From: CAYZTY01 sp964444665
Lineage (GTDB): Bacteria > Planctomycetota > Phycisphaerae > Sedimentisphaerales > CAYZTY01
DNA length: 64,000 nt
Assembly (NCBI GenBank): GCA_964444665.1
Contig: CAYUIE010000010.1
Coordinates: forward strand, 62,001-126,000
Reading direction: 5' to 3'
How positions within the stretch are numbered: the first letter of the stretch is position 1; every line of letters begins with the position of its first letter. This document shows, piece by piece, positions 52,161 through 59,536 of the stretch. The position numbers and the translations under genes were made by a program. The notes below the pieces were generated by a model. It saw nothing but the letters and a program-made list of their open reading frames with translations, searched no databases and had not been told where the DNA came from.

Positions 52161-54041
52161 ATGAAAAGCGGCATTTCCATCAAGATTATGTGGGGGCTCG
52201 CGGCATTATTCTTTCTACTACCGGCCTCGAAGTCCAGAGGTGCATACTGCACGGCGTACGGTATTAACTGTAGCGAATATATCAGCGGTGTAGTGTTTGA
52301 AACCATTAACAATACGGGTACGGGTTGCAACAATGGTTACACGGATTATACATCGCTTTCGACCACCATTTCCGTTGGTCAAAGTTACCTAATAACTATA
52401 ACCAACGGTGGGCCCTTTTCTGGTGACCAGTGTGGTATTTGGATTGATTGGAACCAGGACGAGGATTTCGATGACGAGGATGAGGAGATAACGGCAAGCG
52501 GGGGGCCGGGCACATTCACGGCAACGATATCGGCCCCGGCACACGCAGCGGCGGGTGATACGAGGCTCCGCGTGCGCATCACTTATACCGGCATATTAAT
52601 CCCCTGTGGAAACACTACATACGGTGAAGTCGAAGATTATACAATCAACGTCAAACCTAAATACTCAGGCGGCGGTACAGGCGAGCCGAACAACCCATAT
52701 CTAATCGCAACCCCTGACGACCTTAACTCAATCGGCCTTGACCCCTGCGACTGGGACAAGCACTTCAAGATGATAGCTGATATTAATATGGTCGATATCA
52801 CCGGTACCCAATTTAATATCATCGGCCCAAATTCCAGTCAGCCTTTCATAGGCGCGTTTGATGGAAATGGACATTCCATATTTAACTTCTCGTACAAGGA
52901 TACTTCTAAAGATTATGTAGGTTTATTCGGCTACATTAATGACCCATGCGCAGTCATCAAAAATCTCGGGCTTGTTGATCCTAATGTTGATGGACACGAT
53001 GTGGTTGGAGCATTGGTAGGAGGTCTGAACAAAGGGACTCTTTTAACCTGCTTTGTTCTTGAAGGGAGCGTGAAAGGAAGGGATGAAGTTGGAGGTATGG
53101 TATCATACGTTGGCATGGACGCCAGCTTGACTGACTGTCATATCACAGGCGATGTAGCTGCAAGTAACATGCATGTTGGGGGCTTAGTGTCCACAAATTT
53201 CGGACAGATTAGTTATTGTAGTGCTTCTTGTTATGTGCACGGAGCCTGGGCTCATCTGGGAGGCCTTGTTTATGTGAATCTAGGTCATATAAGGTGTTGT
53301 TATGCTGAAGGGATTTGCGAAGGCGGCTCTTATGTGGGCGGATTTGTAAGTAATAATGAAGGTACAATTGAGGATTCATACTCAAAGACCAATACTAGTG
53401 GCTCAGATATTGTCGGCGGATTCGCTTACAGTGCTCAGATTTCTCACAGATGTTATAGCGCAGGTCAAGTCAGCGCTGAAGGGCGAGCAGGTGGTTTTGC
53501 GTGGATCACTTATGATACTACCTCAAGTTGTTTTTGGGACACTGATATTGCCGTCGACGTTAATAATACATGGTTGGGAAATGACCCGAATATCATTGGC
53601 CTAACCACGGCCGAGATGCAACAACGAAGCACGTTTACTGACGCCGGCTGGGATTTCGTCAGCGAGACGGTAAATGGTGCTAACGACATCTGGGACATCT
53701 GCGAAGGAACAAATTATCCGAAGTTCGTTTGGCAAATACTACCGGCCGATTTGATTTGTCCCGACGGTGTTGACTTTATTGACTATTCCGTACTTGCCAA
53801 TCAATGGAAGCTCGAAAAAATCGAGCAGGACTATAATTCGGACGGCCGAGTTAATTTCAACGATTGGGCACTCCTTGTTGATGACTGGGATGGCCAAAGT
53901 TATGCTGAACCGGCATCATTCATAGACCGCTGGCTCGCACTAAGCACCGGCCGGGCAGATATCTCGCCCCCCGGAGGCGACGATTCTGTCGATTGGCAGG
54001 ACCTTATGGTATTTGCTCAACACTGGTTGGAAGGTATATAA
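52161..54041 (+). CDS. Secreted GEVED-domain protein with GLUG-like repeats and dockerin-like C-terminus
   Basis: 626 residues with a signal peptide (about 1-27, LFFLLPASKSRGA). A GEVED domain (about 50-165) contains CGIWIDWNQDEDFDDEDEE and ends YGEVEDYTINV. GNPN-rich spacers lead into GLUG-like repeats (about 240-450), each with a VGGLV or VGGFV turn and a following C-x-A/S. The C-terminus (about 530-626) holds dockerin-like EF-hand segments (DYNSDGRVNFNDWALLVDDW and a VDWQDLMVFAQHWLEG end). It is probably a cell-surface adhesin or substrate-binding protein. It lies between ilvN and ilvC with its own promoter, although unrelated to amino-acid synthesis. Confidence 0.8.
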   Translation: MKSGISIKIMWGLAALFFLLPASKSRGAYCTAYGINCSEYISGVVFETINNTGTGCNNGYTDYTSLSTTISVGQSYLITITNGGPFSGDQCGIWIDWNQDEDFDDEDEEITASGGPGTFTATISAPAHAAAGDTRLRVRITYTGILIPCGNTTYGEVEDYTINVKPKYSGGGTGEPNNPYLIATPDDLNSIGLDPCDWDKHFKMIADINMVDITGTQFNIIGPNSSQPFIGAFDGNGHSIFNFSYKDTSKDYVGLFGYINDPCAVIKNLGLVDPNVDGHDVVGALVGGLNKGTLLTCFVLEGSVKGRDEVGGMVSYVGMDASLTDCHITGDVAASNMHVGGLVSTNFGQISYCSASCYVHGAWAHLGGLVYVNLGHIRCCYAEGICEGGSYVGGFVSNNEGTIEDSYSKTNTSGSDIVGGFAYSAQISHRCYSAGQVSAEGRAGGFAWITYDTTSSCFWDTDIAVDVNNTWLGNDPNIIGLTTAEMQQRSTFTDAGWDFVSETVNGANDIWDICEGTNYPKFVWQILPADLICPDGVDFIDYSVLANQWKLEKIEQDYNSDGRVNFNDWALLVDDWDGQSYAEPASFIDRWLALSTGRADISPPGGDDSVDWQDLMVFAQHWLEGI

Positions 54042-54111
54042 AATTTACTGCTTACTATAAACCCACTTCAAGCATATTGCCTGTCTATAAATCGCGGCCG
54101 GATTTAATTCC

Positions 54112-54139
54112 TTGCTCAGAGCGGTTTTTTCGCTATAAT
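54112..54139 (+). promoter_or_regulatory. Promoter of ilvC
   Basis: TTGCTC (54112-54117) and TATAAT (54134-54139) with a 16-base spacer, 65 bases before the ilvC start. It suggests that ilvC is expressed separately from ilvBN. Confidence 0.6.
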
Positions 54140-54204
54140 CACCTTCTTAAAATATATACCCGTAAAACAAAAAATGGCTATTTAAGCGTTAGGAGAAATT
54201 ACCT

Positions 54205-55209
54205 ATGGCACTAAAAATTCATTACGAAGCTGATGCCCCGATAGACGCGTTAAAGGGCAAAAAAGTTGCGGTTATCGGCTTCGGCAGCCAGGGCCATGCG
54301 CATAGTTTGAACCTGCGGGACAGTGGCATTGAAGTTGCGGTGGCGGAACTCGAGGGAACGGACAATTTTAAGTTTGCGCTCGAAAAGGGTTTTAAGCCGG
54401 GTGATATAAAAACCGCTATGGAAGGTGCCGCTCTGGTGATTGTAACCGTGCCGGACGAGGTTCAGGCAACAGTTTACAAAGACCACATTGAGCCGAATTT
54501 GGTTGCCGGGCAGACACTCGGTTTTTGTCACGGCTTTAACATCCACTTTAAATATATTGTACCGCCGAAGGATGTTAATGTTGTGATGATTGCGCCGAAG
54601 GGACCGGGCCATCTGGTTCGAAGCGAGTTTGAAAAGGGCGGCGGTGTGCCCAGTCTTATCGCAGTCGAGCAGGACCCAACCGGCAATGCAAAACAAATCG
54701 CACTGGCCTGGGCAAACGGTATCGGCGGAGCACGCGCAGGCGTCATTGAAACAACCTACAGGGAAGAAACCGAGACGGACCTGTTTGGCGAGCAGGTTGT
54801 CCTTTGCGGCGGGCTGACGTCACTCATTAAAGCCGGTTTCGAGACCCTTGTAGAAGCGGGGTACCAGCCGGAGATTGCCTACTTCGAATGTATGCACGAG
54901 GTAAAGCTGATTGTTGACCTTATGTATCAGGGCGGGCTTAGCTATATGAGATACAGCATTTCCAACACCGCTGAATATGGCGACCTGACCCGAGGCTCAA
55001 GAATTATCTCCGAGAAAACAAAGGCCGAGATGAAAAATATTCTCTCTGAGATTACATCGGGCGAATTCGCGAAAGAATGGGTTAACGAATACAAAAGCGG
55101 CCTGAAAAAATTTAATGAGCTGTACGAAAAGGATTATAACAGCCAGTTAGAACAAGTAGGCAGGAAACTTCGTAAAATGATGAAGTGGATTCAGGCAAAG
55201 GAAGTTTAA
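54205..55209 (+). CDS. ilvC: Ketol-acid reductoisomerase (NADP+)
   Basis: Second step of branched-chain amino-acid synthesis, class I (short) enzyme of 334 residues. The NADPH motif is VAVIGFGSQGHAHSLNL (about 20-36). Metal/substrate residues are in PKGPGHLVRSEFEKGGGVPSL and in the helical knot with TETDLFGEQVVLCGG (Asp and Glu for Mg) and EAGYQPEIAYFECMHEVKLIVDL. GGAGA lies before the ATG. The usual ilvB-ilvN-ilvC run is interrupted by the secreted-protein gene. Confidence 0.97.
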   Translation: MALKIHYEADAPIDALKGKKVAVIGFGSQGHAHSLNLRDSGIEVAVAELEGTDNFKFALEKGFKPGDIKTAMEGAALVIVTVPDEVQATVYKDHIEPNLVAGQTLGFCHGFNIHFKYIVPPKDVNVVMIAPKGPGHLVRSEFEKGGGVPSLIAVEQDPTGNAKQIALAWANGIGGARAGVIETTYREETETDLFGEQVVLCGGLTSLIKAGFETLVEAGYQPEIAYFECMHEVKLIVDLMYQGGLSYMRYSISNTAEYGDLTRGSRIISEKTKAEMKNILSEITSGEFAKEWVNEYKSGLKKFNELYEKDYNSQLEQVGRKLRKMMKWIQAKEV

Positions 55210-55298
55210 GCCGATTAAACAAAACATCCTGTTGCGCTGTCGCGTATTTTGCAGAATTTTATCATTGTCTCAGGGCTGATAAGCGAAAGGGAAACGTC

Positions 55299-56051
55299 GT
55301 GAAACACACAAGACGGGTAAACGCAATATTACTGTTGGTTTGCTGTTTTGTTCTGAGCGGTTGCGTCTGGTTTCAAAGTTTGCTCCCCGAAGGCAGACCT
55401 TCTGACAATGAGCTTCTCGACAGTTACTACAGGACGGTTCTGAAACTTAGCACCTCCGCCGACGCGCTTGTAGCCATCCAGGGACCTCCACACGGGCTGC
55501 ACAGCCAGAGTGAAAGCGTCATCGCCTCCTGGGGCCAGAAGAAAAAAGGCTATAAGATGTGGTTTAATATGGTCGCTTTCCATGAGGATGAGCTGACTGT
55601 ACAGCGCAAATATTTCTTTATCGAAGATGAAAGGCCGAGAAGCTTACCGGCCTTGCCTAAGCAGAAATTACGCTTCGATACCGAAATGGTGCTGGAAGAG
55701 GAATTTCTCGAGCAGCCTTTTGCAAACGAGAACGCCAGAAGAATTGCCATATTGCAGCACATTCTGGAGGTCTTTAAGCAGGATATTAAACAGGTGGCTC
55801 AGGACAACAGAATGCTTCAAGCCAGTGGAACGATGGTAAATCAAAGTTTTTCAAGAATCTTACAGATACTCGACGATATGCCCGTCCTGGCGTCCAAACT
55901 GACTGAACTCGGAGGACTTGATTTCGACCATGTCGTGCTGGGCAAAGGGAAGATTCGTATGGTTATTAGAGACGATATCGTCAAAGTGAAAATTAAAATC
56001 GGCTCAATCATCAAAAATTTCAACAGGCATGCAGATGTGCTTGCAATGTAA
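55299..56051 (+). CDS. Putative lipoprotein of unknown function
   Basis: 250 residues from a GTG at 55299; the frame is open further upstream into ilvC, but the signal peptide fixes the start. The signal (LLLVCCFVLSGC) ends in a perfect lipobox with Cys near residue 21. The mature part is charged and helical, with a MWFNMVAFHEDELTVQRKYFF stretch of beta character; I recognise no domain. It lies 90 bases after ilvC on the same strand. Probably an envelope protein. Confidence 0.7.
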   Translation: MKHTRRVNAILLLVCCFVLSGCVWFQSLLPEGRPSDNELLDSYYRTVLKLSTSADALVAIQGPPHGLHSQSESVIASWGQKKKGYKMWFNMVAFHEDELTVQRKYFFIEDERPRSLPALPKQKLRFDTEMVLEEEFLEQPFANENARRIAILQHILEVFKQDIKQVAQDNRMLQASGTMVNQSFSRILQILDDMPVLASKLTELGGLDFDHVVLGKGKIRMVIRDDIVKVKIKIGSIIKNFNRHADVLAM

Positions 56052-56080
56052 AATTAGCTTTGTTGAAAAGATGTAAAAAT

Positions 56081-56167
56081 TGTCATTCTGAACCCCGACT
56101 AAATCGGGGTGAAGAATCTCTTTACGACTGAAAAGATGAGATTCTTCGGTTCCGCCTCAGAATGACA
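56081..56167. repeat. Palindromic repeat element (TGTCATTCTGA ends)
   Basis: An 87-bp element with 11-bp perfect terminal inverted repeats (TGTCATTCTGA / TCAGAATGACA), an inner inverted repeat (gaagaatctc at 56111-56120, gagattcttc at 56138-56147) and an accccgactaaatcggggt hairpin. Words of this kind recur as dispersed hairpins in many bacterial genomes. It lies just after the lipoprotein gene and may also terminate transcription. Confidence 0.75.
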
Positions 56168-56394
56168 TTATGTGTTTTCGACACAGCAATTTTAATTTGC
56201 AAATTCGTAAAGACAAAAAAGCAGGTTTTGAGCGCCCGCTTAACAAAAAATACCACCCAGAAACAATTCCCCGGCTTGCCTTTTATCCAAAAGATTCCGT
56301 AAAAAAACCTCAGGCAGCAGGCTTGGGCGACGTGTCGTGCGGAAAACTCTGTTCTTTAGCCTCCTTTCTTTTTAGACAGATTTTCCTGTCCGAC

Positions 56395-57057
56395 TCACAG
56401 CCCAACGCTACAGAGTCCCTTCTGCTGCTGCCCGAAACAGACCTCCGTGTCCGGAAGATTCTCCTGCAGGTCGCTGTCGGCGACAGCAGCCTGCAGTTGA
56501 TGTTCGGCTTGCAGCATAGTTAACGTATCAGCCAGGACCAGCTGCTTTATAAGTCCGCGCGAAACCCGGCTAATGCCCAGATTCAGAACTCTTTCCTCCA
56601 CTATTGAAGCAATCACTCGTGCGGTCTGTCGTTCGAGATTTTCCTCGTTGACTAAAGTTTCGGCTATCTTGGATTTGTCCCACCGAAAAGCCTGCACCGA
56701 CTGCGTATTTCGGCCGTGTAACGCCTCCCGACAGGCGTCCTCCATCTTCATTTCCGTTACCTCGATGCGGTCACGCTTCATCTGGCGTCTGTAACGATAT
56801 TCTGACAGGGCCGGGGCTGCCTCGGCGTAAGTCGTTGCTGAAAGAACAATTTCTATCATCGAATTTATCTCGCTGCTGTTTACACGAGAGCCAGGCCCCC
56901 TTCGATAAAGAAAATAAGTTACGGCCTCGGCAAGCTGTTCAGACACAAATACATTCGACTCGTCCACCAGCCCCAAGGCATGATTGATCGTGCCCAGAAC
57001 TTTTGTATGCAGATATTCCTCTATACTCCCGTCTGCCTTGATAACTTTAAGTTGCAT
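56395..57057 (-). CDS. Stand-alone ATP-cone domain protein next to nrdR
   Basis: 220 residues. The N-terminal half is an ATP-cone (LKVIKADGSIEEYLHTKVLGTINHALG, about 3-95), the nucleotide sensor usually fused to ribonucleotide reductases or NrdR. The second half (about 120-180: KIAETLVNEENLERQTARVIASIVEERVLNLG) looks like a second, degenerate cone lacking the first beta hairpin. No reductase domain follows before the stop, and no frameshifted continuation is visible downstream. It is 58 bases after nrdR on the same strand. A regulatory role with NrdR is an inference. Confidence 0.7.
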   Translation of the reverse strand: MQLKVIKADGSIEEYLHTKVLGTINHALGLVDESNVFVSEQLAEAVTYFLYRRGPGSRVNSSEINSMIEIVLSATTYAEAAPALSEYRYRRQMKRDRIEVTEMKMEDACREALHGRNTQSVQAFRWDKSKIAETLVNEENLERQTARVIASIVEERVLNLGISRVSRGLIKQLVLADTLTMLQAEHQLQAAVADSDLQENLPDTEVCFGQQQKGLCSVGL

Positions 57058-57115
57058 CAGGTTATTCTCTTGCGATATTCGCTCACAGGGTTAACCTAAA
57101 AACTACAAAATACAT

Positions 57116-57613
57116 CTATCCTTTGTCATTAAACAATTCCGGTTGACCGTAAGCGGGAGGTTCTTTTATAGCCTGGCTCACCTCTTCAATAAATTCACCG
57201 GCATCCGTAAAGTCCCGATAAACACTTGCAAACCGAATATAAGCAACCTTATCAACCGCCCTGAGATTTTTCATCACGCTTTCACCGATAAAGGCTGAAC
57301 TAACCTCTTTGTCGAAGCTTTTGAAAATCTCCTCCTCGACCTTGTCTGCTATTTGCTGCACCTGTTCTGCCGAGACCGGCCTTTTGTAACAGGCTTTTAG
57401 AAGACCGGCAACAATCTTGTCCCGGTCATACGGCACTCTCGAATTGTCCTTTTTTACTACATTAAGCTTGAAGCTCTCGCCTATCTTTTCATAAGTCGTG
57501 AATCGTCGCTGACAGACAAGACACTGACGACGGCGTCTTATAACTCTGCCCCCCTCGCTTGCACGAGAGTCGATAACCTTGTCCCGATCTTCCTTGCAAA
57601 AAGGACATCTCAC
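57116..57613 (-). CDS. nrdR: Transcriptional repressor NrdR
   Basis: Nucleotide-sensing repressor of ribonucleotide reductase genes, 165 residues. The zinc ribbon has CPFC (3-6) and CLVC (31-34) with RRRRQCLVCQRRFTTYE. The ATP-cone spans about 49-139 (VVKKDNSRVPYDRDKIVAGLLKACYKRPV and FIGESVMKNLRAVDKVAYIRFASVYRDF). The C-terminal tail is acidic. The promoter upstream contains an NrdR-box-like sequence, implying autoregulation. Confidence 0.96.
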   Translation of the reverse strand: MRCPFCKEDRDKVIDSRASEGGRVIRRRRQCLVCQRRFTTYEKIGESFKLNVVKKDNSRVPYDRDKIVAGLLKACYKRPVSAEQVQQIADKVEEEIFKSFDKEVSSAFIGESVMKNLRAVDKVAYIRFASVYRDFTDAGEFIEEVSQAIKEPPAYGQPELFNDKG

Positions 57614-57715
57614 ACGCTTTATCCACCCCCTACCAAGCCTAAAATCCCCACGTTCTTAAAGGACTAAAAACAAACACTTTAAACCCACCTAATACCACAT
57701 TTGCTAAGGCTCAGC

Positions 57716-57743
57716 ATTATAAACTCAATATATAGTATGTCAA
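57716..57743 (-). promoter_or_regulatory. nrdR promoter with an NrdR-box-like operator
   Basis: On the minus strand TTGACA (57738-57743) and TATAAT (57716-57721) have a 16-base spacer. The spacer sequence ATACTATATATTGAGT (57723-57738) matches the NrdR box as I recall it (acAcwAtATATwGtGt) at about 14 of 16 positions, including the whole CWATATATWG core. A second box was not seen. Confidence 0.6.
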
Positions 57744-58058
57744 GAAAAATAAGCCAAATTTTTCAACAGAGTCTTAACTCTGTCCTGTGAATTGTTTTTT
57801 TCAGGATTCTTAATTAGCTGTGGCGCAAACACTAACAAAGGAAGGAACTGTAAACTCACACCCAAATATTTTTCCCGGCACTTGGATTTATTAATCGCTG
57901 CCCCCGGGTCGCCTGTACCGCACAAAATATGTCTCTATCGTAATTTGGTGCGTGCGTTGCTTAGTATTCAGGGCTTGTAACAAAACCTGAAATGACCTGG
58001 CTAAAAAAATTGCTGATAATTTCTCTAAGAAGCCTTTGGAGTGTTGTAAAGTGTTTTA
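57744..58058. other. Intergenic region without a convincing gene
   Basis: Between the nrdR promoter and the MazG-like gene. Two frames of about 60 codons overlap here on opposite strands, but neither has a ribosome site or coding character. Confidence 0.4.
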
Positions 58059-58325
58059 TTATTTGAAGCCGTCAACCCTATTTTGTATGTATTTCTCACA
58101 GGCCTTTTCGATGTCCACATCGTTTATATTGGCCAGTGTGCACAGCCAGGCAAAGACATCTGCAAACTCATCTTCTTTATTTGCCAGCTCTTCATTCTTT
58201 GCCAGGGTGGTTGCAAGCTCGCCGACCTCTTCGACAAACCACATAAATGTGGCTGGAGTCCCCCTTTCGCGGTCTTGCCGCCCGTATTTCCGCAAAATAA
58301 GCTGTTGAAATTCTTTGATGTGCAT
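58059..58325 (-). CDS. MazG-like nucleotide pyrophosphohydrolase
   Basis: 88 residues from the ATG at 58325 (MHIKEFQQLILRKYG); the frame extends 21 codons further, into rrf2, without a better start. It has the all-alpha NTP pyrophosphohydrolase signature: VEEVGELATTLAKNEE followed by EDEFADVFAWLCTLAN, with the E..E and E..D metal ligands. This is likely a house-cleaning enzyme for non-canonical or excess nucleotides. It follows the Rrf2 gene by 25 bases in one operon. Confidence 0.85.
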   Translation of the reverse strand: MHIKEFQQLILRKYGRQDRERGTPATFMWFVEEVGELATTLAKNEELANKEDEFADVFAWLCTLANINDVDIEKACEKYIQNRVDGFK

Positions 58326-58350
58326 CAGTTTTTGGGCAGTTGTGCTACTC

Positions 58351-58743
58351 TCAAATAACCGAAGAGAGTCTGGTGCTTTCCAAAACATCTTTGGCCTTTA
58401 CAGCCGCTTCTTTGCATACGTCTTCCATTTTAACGCTAAAGGGCTCGTCCTGAGTTTGCTCGGCCAGATGCGCGCTGGTAACCATCGGTCCGTCCACGGC
58501 CTCAATAATATCAAGCAAAGTAATCTGGTCAGAAGGCCGGGCAAGGTAAAAGCCGCCTCGCGGCCCTCTCTTGCTGCGCAGCACCTCAGCTTTAACAAGT
58601 TGCTGCAATATTTTCAACAAATATTCCAGCGGTATGTTGTAGGCCTTGGAAATTTTTAGGGCCAAAATCGCTCCTTCTTGATGATGCTTTGCCATATAAC
58701 CTGCGGCTATCAATGCATAGCAAGTTGACCTGCTAATCCTCAT
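58351..58743 (-). CDS. Rrf2-family transcriptional regulator
   Basis: 130-residue winged-helix regulator. RISRSTCYALIAAGYMAKHH is the opening helix pair, then ISKAYNIPLEYLLKILQQLVKAEVL, and RSKRGPRGGFYLARPSDQITLLDIIEAVDG is the family signature. The three-Cys Fe-S motif of IscR is missing; only Cys8 and a single late Cys in EDVCKEAA are present, so a cluster is doubtful. AAGGAGA lies before the ATG. The downstream gene is MazG-like. Confidence 0.9.
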   Translation of the reverse strand: MRISRSTCYALIAAGYMAKHHQEGAILALKISKAYNIPLEYLLKILQQLVKAEVLRSKRGPRGGFYLARPSDQITLLDIIEAVDGPMVTSAHLAEQTQDEPFSVKMEDVCKEAAVKAKDVLESTRLSSVI

Positions 58744-59332
58744 TCTTATCTCCTTAAACTTGAAAAAAAACCTTAAAAGATTATTTAGGTTCCTTGGTCG
58801 CGCCGGTATTCGGCTCCGGTAAAGCGAATCGCCTTAAACAACCAGGAATCCATACTTATATTTTCTGCTCCCAACATTCTTCTTCTTAAAAATATGTTAA
58901 TAGCGAATGCATAAAGTATACATATATATTATGCTCACAATATTTACAGAAAGCAAATACTTTCCACCCCAAAAAGCTATACAAATCATAAAATTACTAC
59001 TTGTTTGCTCCCGATAAGAGAAAATCAGGAAAGATTCTGCACCGTGTCCCATATAAAGACCACAAATTGTTAATTTGGGTAATATTCGCGATGCGGCGCA
59101 AACTTCTAATAGGCCACAACAGGTGAAAGGATAATGATTGCTGTAAATCATGCGAGGTTTTTAGGCCGTTGCTTGCCGAGCCATTATACGGGATTCCTGT
59201 GTAAAAACCTACCGGTTAATCGGCGATAGACCGCTGTTTCTCATTTCTCCCAGGTTTTTTATTACTTGAATCACCATGTTATCATATATCCTGAATATGT
59301 ATAAAAATATATAAAAAAAACTTACATATTTC
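58744..59332. other. AT-rich intergenic region
   Basis: About 590 AT-rich bases between the divergent Rrf2 gene and the promoter of the giant secreted protein. Short palindromic AT words (tatatatta, atatataaaa) occur, but I see no gene, terminator or RNA element I can support. Confidence 0.4.
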
Positions 59333-59361
59333 TTGACAAACACTCTTGAATAATACATATT
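59333..59361 (+). promoter_or_regulatory. Promoter and folded leader of the giant secreted protein
   Basis: TTGACA (59333-59338) and CATATT (59356-59361) with a 17-base spacer. The 170-base leader can fold: CCCTGA (59374-59379) pairs with TCAGGG (59411-59416), enclosing CCTC/GAGG (59384-59387 with 59395-59398). It ends in AAGGAGG before the ATG at 59537. Confidence 0.6.
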
Positions 59362-59536
59362 TCCAAAATACATCCCTGAAGCACCTCATACCCAGAGGGG
59401 TCGAAGTAACTCAGGGGAAAGTACTAATGTTTTCTACCATCTTCTTAGAGGATCGGCGTCTTGTGAAAGTAAACGCAGGAAAAAGAAACCGTAATTAAAA
59501 AATTTTAACCTATTAATTAAACAAGGAGGAACGAAA

